Shown here piece after piece: positions 38,192 to 47,175 of a DNA stretch of 64,000 bases. The stretch is taken from assembly GCF_965219595.1 (NCBI RefSeq), contig NZ_OZ244781.1, positions 1,984,001 to 2,048,000 of the forward strand, given 5' to 3'. The notes beneath the pieces were generated by a model, which saw only the letters and a list, made by a program, of their open reading frames with translations, had not been told where the DNA came from and did not search any database. A program made the translations under genes and the position numbers. Positions within the stretch are counted from its first letter, which is position 1; each line of letters opens with the position of its first letter. This DNA is from Poriferisodalis sp022821985 (lineage in GTDB: Bacteria; Actinomycetota; Acidimicrobiia; Acidimicrobiales; Poriferisodalaceae).

Positions 38192-38752
38192 CCGCAGGGC
38201 ACGAACCTGTCCCCTGAGGAGTCGGCGGTGGTGAGCCTGCCGCAGGAACCCGACCTGCACATCTTTGCGGCCATCGTGGAGAACAAGTTCGGCGTTCTTG
38301 CGCGGATCGCCGGGCTGTTCAGCCGGCGTGGCTTCAACATTTTCTCGCTGGCAGTGGCCCCGACGGCTGATCCGTCCTACAGCCGCATCACGATCGTGGT
38401 CGATGTCCACAACACCGATGTCAACCAGATCGCCAAGCAGCTCGACAAGCTCGTCAACGTCATCAACATCAGCGAGCTGCACCCGTCCGATTCGCTCGAA
38501 CGGGAGCTGATGCTGGCCCGCGTGGGTGCCGTCGATCTCGAGGCGGTCGTCGATGTGATCTCCGAATACGGCGGGGAAGTGCTCGATCACGCCGATGGCG
38601 AGGCCATTGTGAGCGTGAGCGCCCATCCAGACCGGCTCGATCGATGCGAGCGTCAGCTGCGTCCGTTCGGCCTGCACGTGCTGCAGCGCACCGGCCGCAT
38701 CGCGCTGCGTGCGCTCGATGCCGATGAGCCCGCCGTCGGCATGACCGCCTGA
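38168..38752 (+). CDS. ilvN: Acetolactate synthase small (regulatory) subunit
   Basis: A 194-residue regulatory subunit. The N-terminal ACT domain reads HIFAAIVENKFGVLARIAGLFSRRGFNIFSLAV, the valine-binding surface of the family, and a second ACT-like domain follows ERELMLARVGAVD. It activates IlvB and confers valine feedback inhibition. The ATG at 38168 and a GTG at 38183 are both possible starts. The latter lies in the duplicated GTGAGCGGC and may be the ancestral start. Confidence 0.95.
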   Translation: MWQAVVSGPQGTNLSPEESAVVSLPQEPDLHIFAAIVENKFGVLARIAGLFSRRGFNIFSLAVAPTADPSYSRITIVVDVHNTDVNQIAKQLDKLVNVINISELHPSDSLERELMLARVGAVDLEAVVDVISEYGGEVLDHADGEAIVSVSAHPDRLDRCERQLRPFGLHVLQRTGRIALRALDADEPAVGMTA

Positions 38753-38798
38753 GACTGGCAGACTCCCGCCAACGCTGACTCCGAGAGGAACTACCAGG

Positions 38799-39836
38799 AT
38801 GCCCGCGACCATCTATTACGAAGAAGACGCAGACCTCAGCCAGCTCGCTGGCCGCACTGTGGCGGTCATGGGCTATGGCTCGCAGGGTCACGCTCACGCC
38901 CTGAACTTGCGCGACAGCGGTGTGGACGTCGTGGTGGGGCTGCGGGAAGGCTCGTCGTCTCGTGCCAAGGCCGAGGCCGAGGGCCTGCGCGTCGCCGATG
39001 TCGCAGGCGCCGCCGCCGAGGCCGACATCATCATGATGGCGCTGCCAGATACCGACCAGGCCGGCATCTACGAGGATTCGATCGCGCCGAATCTGCAACC
39101 GGGCAATGCCGTTGCCTTCTCGCATGGATTCAACATCCACTTCGGCCAGATCAGCCCGCCTGCCGACGTGGACGTGTGGATGATCGCCCCCAAGGGACCG
39201 GGCCACAACGTGCGGCGCACCTACGTCGAGGGCGGCGGCGTTCCGGCGCTCGTGGCGATTCACCAGGACGCCAGCGGACGTGCGCTGGCCGACGCGCTGG
39301 CCTATGCAAAGGGCATCGGCGGCACACGGGGTGGCGTGCTCACCACCACGTTTGCCGAGGAAACCGAGACCGACCTGTTCGGCGAGCAGGTGGTGCTCTG
39401 CGGCGGCCTCACCGAGCTGATCCGGGCCGGTTACGAGACGCTGGTGGAGGCGGGCTACCAGCCCGAGTCGGCCTACTTCGAGACGCTGCACGAGGTGAAG
39501 TTGATCGTCGACTTCATCTACGAGGCCGGCATCTCGGGCATGCGCTACTCCATCTCGACAACAGCCGAGTACGGCGACATGACCCGTGGCGCGCGCATCA
39601 TCACCGACGAGACACGAGCGGAGATGAAGCGCATCTTGGCGGAGATCCAGGACGGCAGCTTCGCCCGGGAGTGGATCGACGAGAACCGCAACGGGCTGCC
39701 CAACTACCGCCGGATGGTCGAGGAAGGCAAGCAGCACCCCATCGAGCAGGTTGGTGCGGAGTTGCGGGCGATGATGCCGTGGATCACCGCGGGCCGCCAG
39801 GATGTCACCGCGGCCTCGGGCGGCGCTGTCTCCTGA
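38799..39836 (+). CDS. ilvC: Ketol-acid reductoisomerase
   Basis: A 345-residue class I KARI, isomerising and reducing acetolactate or acetohydroxybutyrate. The Rossmann motif GYGSQGHAHALNLRDSG is at about 25-41. The following loop LREGSSSRAKAE has the Ser/Arg pattern of NADPH-preferring enzymes. DLFGEQVVLCGG and the C-terminal metal-binding helices are intact. GAGAGGAA precedes the ATG. Confidence 0.97.
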   Translation: MPATIYYEEDADLSQLAGRTVAVMGYGSQGHAHALNLRDSGVDVVVGLREGSSSRAKAEAEGLRVADVAGAAAEADIIMMALPDTDQAGIYEDSIAPNLQPGNAVAFSHGFNIHFGQISPPADVDVWMIAPKGPGHNVRRTYVEGGGVPALVAIHQDASGRALADALAYAKGIGGTRGGVLTTTFAEETETDLFGEQVVLCGGLTELIRAGYETLVEAGYQPESAYFETLHEVKLIVDFIYEAGISGMRYSISTTAEYGDMTRGARIITDETRAEMKRILAEIQDGSFAREWIDENRNGLPNYRRMVEEGKQHPIEQVGAELRAMMPWITAGRQDVTAASGGAVS

Positions 39837-39915
39837 GCCTCTGAGCATCTCGCGCTCGACGGCGCGCCCAGTTCGGGGCACCTGAGACGCAGCAGCGCAG
39901 TGGCAGAATCGGGGC

Positions 39916-40539
39916 GTGGTCGACGTTGTCGTAACGCCGGTGCGGGTGCCCGCTGCGGGTGACCTGCTCGTGGCGACGCCGCGTCTGGTGGATCCCAACT
40001 TCGATCGCACGGTCGTGTTCGTGATCGAGCACCAGGAAGCGGGAACGTTGGGCGTGGTCATCAACCGCGTGTCGGATATCTCGTGCGTCGCCGCGGTTCC
40101 GCGCTGGGCATCACATTTCGCCGAGGAGGCGGCCGTCGGGCTCGGCGGGCCGGTGGAGCCGCAGGGTCTGCTGGCGCTCGGTGCAACGATGGATCCCGCG
40201 GCCGGCGAATCACTGCCGACCCGAGGCTCGGGCGCCGAGTCGTCCGAGGCCGGCGGCGTGTGGCGCACCGTCAACGGGACGGTCGGGCTGGTCGACCTCA
40301 CCGCCGATCCGGCCGAACTGGACTCCGCAGTCGTTGCCGTCCGGATTTATGGCGGGCACGCGGGGTGGGGGCCCGGCCAGTTGCGAGGCGAGCTGCAGTC
40401 GGGCTGCTGGTGGGTGTTCGACTCGATGCCTGGCGACCTGACTGCCGATGCCACCACGCTCTGGTACGACGTGCTGGCGCGCCAGTCGCCGCCCGCCCGG
40501 CTGCTGGCCCACTATCCCGACGACCCCGCGCAGAATTAG
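39916..40539 (+). CDS. YqgE/AlgH family protein
   Basis: A 207-residue protein of the UPF0301 family. It begins with the typical AGDLLVATPRLVDPNFDRTVVFVIEHQEAGTLGVVINR and contains GGPVEPQGLLALG and GHAGWGPGQLRGELQSGCWW, all family hallmarks. An internal acidic/Gly-rich loop of about 20 residues (near 95-115) is extra relative to the E. coli protein (187 residues). Despite old links to alginate regulation, the molecular function is not established. GTG start at 39916. Confidence 0.93.
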   Translation: MVDVVVTPVRVPAAGDLLVATPRLVDPNFDRTVVFVIEHQEAGTLGVVINRVSDISCVAAVPRWASHFAEEAAVGLGGPVEPQGLLALGATMDPAAGESLPTRGSGAESSEAGGVWRTVNGTVGLVDLTADPAELDSAVVAVRIYGGHAGWGPGQLRGELQSGCWWVFDSMPGDLTADATTLWYDVLARQSPPARLLAHYPDDPAQN

Positions 40540-40571
40540 CGCGCCGGCACGCTTTGTGTGGCGAGTACTGA

Positions 40572-40587
40572 CCGCAGTGCGCTGCGG
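40572..40587. other. Small hairpin after yqgE-like gene
   Basis: CCGCAG (40572-40577) pairs with CTGCGG (40582-40587) with loop TGCG, 33 bases after the stop. There is no T-tract, so it could be a transcript-end stabiliser or a weak terminator. Low certainty. Confidence 0.3.
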
Positions 40588-40657
40588 ACTCCGTGCAGCA
40601 GCGCGCTAGGTTCGCGCTCGAATCTGTCGACTGCATCCACGACGGCGGAGGCCATTG

Positions 40658-41173
40658 ATGAGCGATTACGGCGAGCCCCCATCCCACGATGGAAACCGAC
40701 GGACTGGCTGGGCGGAACTCGGATCCGGCGAGACCGTCGAGTTGGCCCGAATCGGCGCGCGATTCGGCGCTCGTGTGCTCGACGCGATCATCGTGGGGGT
40801 GGTTTTTTTCGTCCTGATCCTGGTGTTCGCCTCAGCGTCGAGCTCCGGTGACGCGGCTGACTTCTCGGGCTTCGATGTGACGGGCATCCTTCTCGGCCTC
40901 GTCGTCGGTATCGGCTACGAGGTGGTGCAGATCGCGCTGTGGGGCCGGACCTTGGGCAAGCGGATAGTCGGCATCAGGGTGATCCACGCTGCACATGGCG
41001 GCCTGCCCGGCTGGGGCAAGGCATTCGGTCGATGGGCCATTCCCGGACTGCTCGCGCTCATTCCCTTGGTGGGCTGGCTCCTGTCGATCCTCTGCTACGT
41101 CAGTGCCACGTGGGATCGCGTCTACCAAGGCTGGCACGACAAGGCCGCAGGCACCCTCGTCACTCGTAACTGA
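40658..41173 (+). CDS. RDD family membrane protein
   Basis: A 171-residue protein with three or four membrane helices. It opens the domain with IGARFGARVLDAIIVG, the Arg-Asp-Asp-type signature of the family, and has GRTLGKRIVGIRVI in the middle and DKAAGTLVTR at the end. The first ~25 residues are a polar cytoplasmic segment. RDD proteins are of uncertain function; some act as transporters. The ATG at 40658 follows GGAGG (40647-40651); a TTG just upstream is the alternative. Confidence 0.88.
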   Translation: MSDYGEPPSHDGNRRTGWAELGSGETVELARIGARFGARVLDAIIVGVVFFVLILVFASASSSGDAADFSGFDVTGILLGLVVGIGYEVVQIALWGRTLGKRIVGIRVIHAAHGGLPGWGKAFGRWAIPGLLALIPLVGWLLSILCYVSATWDRVYQGWHDKAAGTLVTRN

Positions 41174-41175
41174 GC

Positions 41176-41227
41176 AGCGGCTCTACGGGCTTTCGGCTGG
41201 GTTGGTTGTTGCGGAGCTAGAGCCGCT
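41176..41227. terminator. Candidate bidirectional terminator between convergent genes
   Basis: AGCGGCTCTA (41176-41185) and TAGAGCCGCT (41218-41227) are perfect 10-base inverted repeats flanking a 32-base loop. They lie between the end of the RDD gene and the end of serC, and overlap the serC stop. Location between convergent genes suits a shared transcription end, but the loop is long and there is no clear T-tract. Confidence 0.4.
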
Positions 41228-42365
41228 CCACGATGTAGTCGATGCATGCGGTCAGCGCCTCGGCATCGGCCGGATCGATCGCAGGGAATGCAGCGATGCG
41301 GAGCTGGTTGCGGCCCAGCTTGCGGTAGCCCTCGGTATCGATGATGTCGTTGGCGCGCAGTGCGGCCGCAATGTCGTCAGCGCTGGCGCCCTCGAAGTCG
41401 ATGGTGCACACGACGGGAGAGCGCATGGCCTCGTCCGCGACGAACGGCGCAGCGAAGTCGCGTTCTGCCGCCCAGCCGTACACGGCACCGCTGGATGCGG
41501 CCGAGCGGGACGCAGCCCAGCCGAGCCCGCCGCCGTCGAGCATCCACTCTGCGGTCTCGAGCGTCAGCAGGATCGTGGCAAGCGCCGGGGTGTTGTAGGT
41601 CTGATCCTGGCGAGAATTGCGGGCGGCGATTGCCAAATCGAGCGTGGCGGGCTTGTAGCGACCCGAAGCATCGATCCGCTCGATCCGCTCAATGGCTGCC
41701 GGCGAGCACAGTGCGATGAATAGCCCGCCATCGGCCGCGAACGCCTTCTGTGGAGCGAAATAGTAGCAGTCGACATCGCGGGGATCCCATGTCATCGCTC
41801 CGGCCGCCGAGGTGGCGTCGACCATGACCAGTGCCGGCGGCACGCCTTGCCGGCACGGGTCCAGTTGCGGCTGCGTCAGCGGCATCGCCACGCCGGTCGA
41901 CGTTTCGTTGTGCGTCAGCGCATACACGTCGACCTCAGCGGGATCCGCCGCCGCGGGCACGGGGTGGCTGCCGTACGGCGCTGTGATGACCACCGGGTCG
42001 TCTAGGTGCGGGGCGGCAGCAGTGACTGCCGAGAACTTCTCTGAGAACTCGCCGAAGGTCAGGTGCTGGGTGCGCCGCTCGATCAGAGAGAAAGCCGCTG
42101 CGTCCCAGAAGCCGGTGCTGCCGCCGTTGCCCAGCACCACCTCCCAGCCGTCGCTGAGTCCGAACAGCTCGGTCATGGCTGCGCGCAGCCGACCCACCAC
42201 TGATCGCACTCCAGTGCGACGATGCGACGTGCCCATGTAGTCGAGTGCACGAGCCTCGAGCGCCTTGACGGCCTCGGGTCGAACCTTGGACGGGCCGGAG
42301 CCAAAACGCCCGTCGGCAGGCCGCAGTTCTGCGGGAATCGAAATCGATGGGGGAGTGCCAGCCAT
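41217..42365 (-). CDS. serC: Phosphoserine aminotransferase
   Basis: A 382-residue class V aminotransferase converting 3-phosphohydroxypyruvate and glutamate to phosphoserine. The N-terminus ADGRFGSGPSKVRPEA and the GTSHR segment are typical of the mycobacterial-type SerC. The PLP Lys is in YYFAPQKAFAADGG. It is divergent from the aspartate-type aminotransferase, and serA is two genes away, so serine synthesis is clustered but on both strands. Confidence 0.94.
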   Translation of the reverse strand: MAGTPPSISIPAELRPADGRFGSGPSKVRPEAVKALEARALDYMGTSHRRTGVRSVVGRLRAAMTELFGLSDGWEVVLGNGGSTGFWDAAAFSLIERRTQHLTFGEFSEKFSAVTAAAPHLDDPVVITAPYGSHPVPAAADPAEVDVYALTHNETSTGVAMPLTQPQLDPCRQGVPPALVMVDATSAAGAMTWDPRDVDCYYFAPQKAFAADGGLFIALCSPAAIERIERIDASGRYKPATLDLAIAARNSRQDQTYNTPALATILLTLETAEWMLDGGGLGWAASRSAASSGAVYGWAAERDFAAPFVADEAMRSPVVCTIDFEGASADDIAAALRANDIIDTEGYRKLGRNQLRIAAFPAIDPADAEALTACIDYIVERL

Positions 42366-42412
42366 TGGCTGCCACTATTGCGCCCGGCCGTGCTGCCGAC
42401 AACCACATTTTC

Positions 42413-42424
42413 GCAACAAGTTGC
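42413..42424. promoter_or_regulatory. Palindrome in the serC-aminotransferase divergent promoter
   Basis: GCAAC-AA-GTTGC is a perfect 5+5 inverted repeat 48 bases upstream of the serC start and 79 bases upstream of the divergent aminotransferase start. Position between two amino-acid genes suits an operator for a shared regulator. No regulator is encoded nearby, so this is a prediction from symmetry only. Confidence 0.35.
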
Positions 42425-42502
42425 CGATGGTGGCGCAACGTGACTTGGCGGCGAGACTGTCGGGCGTTCGCGGCAGCGCGTCGAGCAGACGGGAGACGCC
42501 CA

Positions 42503-43696
42503 ATGAGCAATCGAGTTTCCACAGCGCTGGCGGGCATCGCGCCGTCGGCAACCCTGGCGGTGGATGCCAAGGCCAAGGCGCTGCGGGCGGCGGGGGAGAA
42601 CGTGATCGGCTTCGGCGCCGGCGAGCCCGACTTCCCGACCCCTCCCCACATCGTGGACGCAGCGGTCGCCGCTTGCCGCGACTCTGCCAATCACCGCTAT
42701 TCGCCCGCCGGGGGGCAACCCGCGCTGAAAGCCGCTCTGGCAGCCAAGACCAAGCGAGACAGCGGTCTCGACTGGGATGCCAGCCAGTTCCTGGTCACCA
42801 ATGGTGGCAAGCAAGCCGTCTACAACACCATGGCTGCGCTGGTGGACCCAGGCGACGAAGTGCTGCTGCCTGCGCCCTACTGGACGACGTATCCCGAAGC
42901 GATCCGCGTCTTCGGAGGCGTCCCGGTGGAGGTGTTCGCCGGCATCGAGTCGGGCTTCAGGGTCAGTGTCGAACAGCTCGAAGCGGCGCGAACCGACCGC
43001 ACCAAGGCCTTGCTGTTCGTCTCGCCGTCGAACCCGACCGGAGCCATCTACCCGCACGACGAGATCGTGGCGATCGGCCAGTGGGCCGTCGAGCACGGAC
43101 TGTGGGTGATCACCGACGAGATCTACGAGCACCTGACCTACGGCGACGCCGAGCACCACTCGCTTCCCGTGCTGGTGCCCGAGATCGCCGACCGCTGTGT
43201 CGTGCTCAACGGCGTAGCCAAGACCTACGCCATGACGGGCTGGCGGGTCGGGTGGATGGCCGGGCCGTCAGACGTGATCGCTGCCGCCACCAACCTGCAG
43301 AGCCATGCCACGTCCAACGTCTGCAACGTGGCTCAAGCCGCCGCTCTCGCTGCCGTGTCGGGCGACCTCGAGGCGGTCGCGATGATGCGCTCGGCGTTCG
43401 ACGTGCGGCGCCAACGCATCACCGAGATGCTCAACTCGATCGAGGGCGTGGACTGTCCCGAGCCCGAAGGCGCGTTCTACGCATTCCCCAACATGGAAGG
43501 GCTGCTGGGGCGCCGTTACGGCGGCACAGAAGTCACGACCACGCTCGAATTGGCGGCGGCCGTGCTCGAGCACGCGAAGGTGGCCTTCGTGCCCGGCGAG
43601 GCCTTCGGCGCCCCCGGCTACGCGCGCTTCTCGTTCGCTCTCGGGCTCGACGACCTGGCCGAAGGCATCAGCCGCATCGCAGACCTGGTCGGGTGA
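42503..43696 (+). CDS. Class I pyridoxal-phosphate aminotransferase (aspartate-type)
   Basis: A 397-residue fold-type I aminotransferase of the AspC/AAT Ib group. It shows GAGEPDFPTPPHI, SPSNPTGAIY, ITDEIYEHLTYG and the PLP Lys in GVAKTYAMTGWRVGW, with the C-terminal substrate Arg in ARFSFAL. Oxaloacetate/aspartate activity is the most likely role. The ATG at 42503 has GGGAG (42491-42495) upstream. It lies one base before serA, implying cotranscription. Confidence 0.93.
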   Translation: MSNRVSTALAGIAPSATLAVDAKAKALRAAGENVIGFGAGEPDFPTPPHIVDAAVAACRDSANHRYSPAGGQPALKAALAAKTKRDSGLDWDASQFLVTNGGKQAVYNTMAALVDPGDEVLLPAPYWTTYPEAIRVFGGVPVEVFAGIESGFRVSVEQLEAARTDRTKALLFVSPSNPTGAIYPHDEIVAIGQWAVEHGLWVITDEIYEHLTYGDAEHHSLPVLVPEIADRCVVLNGVAKTYAMTGWRVGWMAGPSDVIAAATNLQSHATSNVCNVAQAAALAAVSGDLEAVAMMRSAFDVRRQRITEMLNSIEGVDCPEPEGAFYAFPNMEGLLGRRYGGTEVTTTLELAAAVLEHAKVAFVPGEAFGAPGYARFSFALGLDDLAEGISRIADLVG

Positions 43697-43697
43697 C

Positions 43698-44639
43698 ATG
43701 GCACGGGTCCTGGTCGCCGAGACGTTGGCCGATGCCGGTCTCGACCTGCTGCGCGCTGCCGGCCACGACGTCGACATCCGTTCGGGGCTCAGCGCCGACG
43801 AGCTGCGCGACGCCGTCGCCGGGGCACAGGCACTGGTCATCCGCTCGGCGACTCAGGTCGATGCTGATCTCCTGGCAGCCGGCGATTCGCTCGTCGTCGT
43901 GGGGCGTGCCGGCGTAGGGCTCGACAACGTCGATGTGGCCGCTGCAACCGAGCGCGGCGTGCTCGTGTGCAACGCGCCGTCCAGCAACGTGGTGTCTGCG
44001 GCAGAGATGACCGTGGCGCTCATGCTGGCGCTGGCTCGCCATGTGCCTCAAGCACACCAAGCACTCGCGGACGGCCGCTGGGAGCGCAGCCGCTGGGGCG
44101 GCATGGAGATCTACCGCAAAACGATTGGAATCCTGGGCCTCGGCCGAGTCGGCCGCCTCGTCGCCCAGCGGATCGCCCCGTTCGATGTGGAGCTCATCTC
44201 CTACGACCCCTATGTGAGCGCGGAATCAGGCCGAGCCGCCGATGTCGAGATGGTGGAGCTCCCCGAACTGCTGGGGCGTTCGGACATCATCACGCTGCAC
44301 ATGCCCGCCACGCCGGAGACGGCCGGGCTGCTGGGAGCCGAGAACCTGGCCAAGTGCCGGCCGCACGCGTTGATCGTCAACACCGCGCGGGGTGGCATTC
44401 TCGACGAGGCGGCGGCGGCCGCTGCGTTGGACGCCGGCAGGCTCGGCGGCGTGGCGGTAGACGTCTACGCGACCGAACCGGCGACCGAGTCGCCGCTCTT
44501 CGGCCGACCCGATGTTGTGGCCACCCCGCACCTCGGTGCCAGCACCTCAGAGGCGCAAGACCGCGCCGGCACCCAGATCGCCGAACAGGTCAACCTGGCC
44601 CTAGCCGGTGACCCCGTGCCCTACGCCGTCAACGCCTAG
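43698..44639 (+). CDS. serA: D-3-phosphoglycerate dehydrogenase, short form
   Basis: A 313-residue D-2-hydroxyacid dehydrogenase. The NAD-binding motif GLGRVGRLVAQRI is near 148-160. Catalytic residues appear in NTARGGILDE (Arg), the Glu of ATEPATESPLF, and HLGASTSEAQ (His). It ends right after the catalytic domain: the intervening and ACT domains of the ~530-residue mycobacterial SerA are missing, so serine feedback through ACT is not expected. Context (aminotransferase, serC) supports serine synthesis, but another hydroxyacid substrate remains possible. Confidence 0.85.
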   Translation: MARVLVAETLADAGLDLLRAAGHDVDIRSGLSADELRDAVAGAQALVIRSATQVDADLLAAGDSLVVVGRAGVGLDNVDVAAATERGVLVCNAPSSNVVSAAEMTVALMLALARHVPQAHQALADGRWERSRWGGMEIYRKTIGILGLGRVGRLVAQRIAPFDVELISYDPYVSAESGRAADVEMVELPELLGRSDIITLHMPATPETAGLLGAENLAKCRPHALIVNTARGGILDEAAAAAALDAGRLGGVAVDVYATEPATESPLFGRPDVVATPHLGASTSEAQDRAGTQIAEQVNLALAGDPVPYAVNA

Positions 44640-44690
44640 CAGTCCAGCGGCCGCCTCTCCCACGTCCCCACGATCGCGGACGGGTGAGCT

Positions 44691-46004
44691 TCAGCGCAGG
44701 GCCGCGACTGCGGCTGCGTCGGGATGGTGAAGGTAGCGCTCGGGGATGTCGAAGCGGAAAATGCGGGCGCTGTTGAGGCCCAGGATCTTGGCCCGCTCAC
44801 CGTCGTCGAGGTGGCTCATCGTGCGCTCGATGGCTTGGGCCGAATAGGGCCATGAGCCCTCGTGGTGCGGGAAATCGTTCGCCCACAGGAAGTTGTCGAC
44901 CAAGCCGTGCTCTCGGGCCAGGTCCAGGCCGGCGGGATCCTCCTGGAAGCTCGCGAAGCCCTGCCGCTTGAAGTACTCGCTGGGCAGCATCTCGAGCTTC
45001 GGCCGTACCCACATGTGGTGCTTGAGGTACGCCTCGTCCATCGCGGTCAGCATCCACGGCACCCAGCCGATGCCGGCCTCGATCGAGCCGAACTGCAGCT
45101 TCGGGTGCCGCTCGGCAACGCCCGAGGCGCAGATGTTGACCAGCGGCTCCATGGTGGGCGCCAGCGAGTGCACGGCGTAGTTGATGACGGCGCCGCCTTG
45201 GCTGCGTGAGGTGCGCGGGTCACGCCCAGTCGAGACGTGGAACGTGACCGGCAGCTCGACATCGTCGATGCAGTCCCACAGCGGCTCCATCTCGCGCAGG
45301 TTGTAGTTGAGGTCGTCCACGTCGGGCGGGCCGAACACCGGCTTGGCCGGCAGGCTCAAGCCCTTGAACCCGAGCGCTGCGCAACGCTGGATCTCCGCGA
45401 TGGCCTTGTCGAGTGTTGCGGGAGCGATGCAGGCCATCGGGGCCAGCCGGTCGTTGTAGTCGGCGAACTCCTCCCAGGCCCATTCGTTGTAGGCCCGGCA
45501 CATGGCGTGGCTGAAGTCGGCGTCGGGCGTGGCCCAGATGCTCAGGCCCTTGTTCGGAAACAGGACCTCGGCGTCGCAGCCGTCCAGCGCCAGGTCAGCC
45601 AGCCGGGCCGCGGGGCTGCGCCCAGACTGGTTGCGCAGCTTCTCGTGGCCTTCGAAGGGCTTCGTCCAGTTGAGCTTGGCCGGGCGGAAGCCCTCAGCCT
45701 TCTGGAAGAACTGCTCCTCTGTGCCTTTGCTGGCTTCGCCAGCGGCACCGCCGCCCTCACCCTTGGCACCCTTGCCGTGCACGTCCATCGCCTTAGTGAC
45801 GGCAATGGTCGGCAGCCGGTGGTGGTACGCCGGGTCGATGCGGTCATACAGAAACGTGCTCGGCTCCTGCACATGACCGTCGGCGGAGCACATGAAGAAC
45901 TTGTCGTCTGCATCGGGCCGGGCCGAGCGCAGCCACCCCTCGTTGCCCGGCGTCTCCAGTCGCCACACGTTGTTGACATCAGGTTCAGGAATGGTGATCG
46001 CCAT
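44691..46004 (-). CDS. Amidohydrolase (Amidohydro_2 family)
   Basis: A 437-residue TIM-barrel metal-dependent hydrolase or decarboxylase of the ACMSD/Amidohydro_2 type. The first metal motif is SADGHVQEP, a His is seen in VTFHVST, and ANDFPHHEGSWP near residue 385 provides the late Asp and His residues. A Gly/Lys-rich stretch near 75-95 is an unusual linker. It is the last of a minus-strand series after a CobW GTPase and a second amidohydrolase. The substrate is unknown. Confidence 0.85.
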   Translation of the reverse strand: MAITIPEPDVNNVWRLETPGNEGWLRSARPDADDKFFMCSADGHVQEPSTFLYDRIDPAYHHRLPTIAVTKAMDVHGKGAKGEGGGAAGEASKGTEEQFFQKAEGFRPAKLNWTKPFEGHEKLRNQSGRSPAARLADLALDGCDAEVLFPNKGLSIWATPDADFSHAMCRAYNEWAWEEFADYNDRLAPMACIAPATLDKAIAEIQRCAALGFKGLSLPAKPVFGPPDVDDLNYNLREMEPLWDCIDDVELPVTFHVSTGRDPRTSRSQGGAVINYAVHSLAPTMEPLVNICASGVAERHPKLQFGSIEAGIGWVPWMLTAMDEAYLKHHMWVRPKLEMLPSEYFKRQGFASFQEDPAGLDLAREHGLVDNFLWANDFPHHEGSWPYSAQAIERTMSHLDDGERAKILGLNSARIFRFDIPERYLHHPDAAAVAALR

Positions 46005-46110
46005 GTGAGGACTCCGGGATAGGAACTCGGGAGCGGCTTCGGGCAGCGCTGGCAGGTTGCCACAACGAGTTTGGCATGCAACCGCCGCCGCTCACCCGGC
46101 GGCACCGACT

Positions 46111-47106
46111 TCAGCTGCGCTCGTGCAGCCGCGACTCAAGCCAGTCGGGAGCGAGGGCGCCCTTGTGGGATATGAGGCTGATGGCCCAGCGGGATGGTGG
46201 CTGGGTGGGGTCCGTGGCGTAGGGGGTCATCGAGGTGCGTTTGCCGACGGCTTCGATCAGGTAGGCGGTTGCGTCGGCGGCTTCTCTGGCGGTCGTGTCG
46301 CTTGCGCCGGCGGCGGGCGCTGCTGGCACCAAGCCCTTGAGCCGGGCGACTCCTTCGGGCAGATCGGCGAGCAACGCCTCGATGAGGGGCATGGGAACTG
46401 GTGCGTCGAGCACGACGGTCTGCGATTCGAAGAGCTCCTCCACGACGTGCCATCTGGAAGCAGCGGCCCCCTCGGGCGCCGGTCGCTCACGGGTGTCGAG
46501 CGCGTCACTAGCCGAACGGGGGCCGAGCAGCACATCGATGGGTACGGCAGCTCGACTCGCGCGCACCACGGTGGCGCCGGCCGCGAGCCCTGCCAGCCAG
46601 TCGCACAGGTCGTCGGCCTTGTCGGCATCGTTGAGCAAGTCGATCTTGTTGACCACAAGCAGGTCTGCAGCCGCGAGCTGCATCCGCACGGTGTCAGCCA
46701 CCCAGCGGTCGTTGGCTTGGCGGCGAACCTGCTCGGCATCTGCCATCACCACCACGGCGTCCAGTCGCAGCCCAGGCGTGTAGCCATATGCCGCTATCTG
46801 GGTTGGGTCGGCCACACCGCTGGCCTCGATCAGCAGGCGATCTGGAAGCGTGCCCGCTGAGCGGATCTGCATGAGTGCGGCAGCGAATCCGTCGGCGAGC
46901 GTGCAGCAGATGCAGCCGTTGGCCAACGTCAGCTTGTCGCTGTCGGCTGCCACGATCAGGTCTTCGTCGATGGAGATCTCGCCGAAGTCGTTGACGATCA
47001 CTGCGATGCGCTCGTCGGTCGAGCGCAGCACATGGTTCACCAGCGTCGTCTTGCCAGCGCCGAGATACCCGCCGACAACGGTGACCGCAATCGTGTGCGC
47101 GTTCAT
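46111..47106 (-). CDS. CobW/COG0523-family GTPase metallochaperone
   Basis: A 331-residue G3E GTPase. Walker A GGYLGAGKT is at 12-20, VNDFGEISID follows, the metal-binding NGCICCTL is near residue 64, NKID provides guanine recognition, and a CobW C-terminal domain is present. Family members insert Zn, Co or other metals into target enzymes. Lying between two metal-dependent amidohydrolases, it plausibly serves one of them. ATG at 47106. Confidence 0.92.
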   Translation of the reverse strand: MNAHTIAVTVVGGYLGAGKTTLVNHVLRSTDERIAVIVNDFGEISIDEDLIVAADSDKLTLANGCICCTLADGFAAALMQIRSAGTLPDRLLIEASGVADPTQIAAYGYTPGLRLDAVVVMADAEQVRRQANDRWVADTVRMQLAAADLLVVNKIDLLNDADKADDLCDWLAGLAAGATVVRASRAAVPIDVLLGPRSASDALDTRERPAPEGAAASRWHVVEELFESQTVVLDAPVPMPLIEALLADLPEGVARLKGLVPAAPAAGASDTTAREAADATAYLIEAVGKRTSMTPYATDPTQPPSRWAISLISHKGALAPDWLESRLHERS

Positions 47107-47175
47107 CTCCCGCCCATCTTGCCCCTGCCTGCGACACTCTGGCGCGACGGCACGTTCCCTCCGCCGGAGCGATCC

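Noticed and set aside
38469..40301. 610-residue minus-strand open frame
   Set aside because: Antisense to ilvN, ilvC and yqgE, which are unmistakable genes. Composition is low-complexity and no motif is seen.
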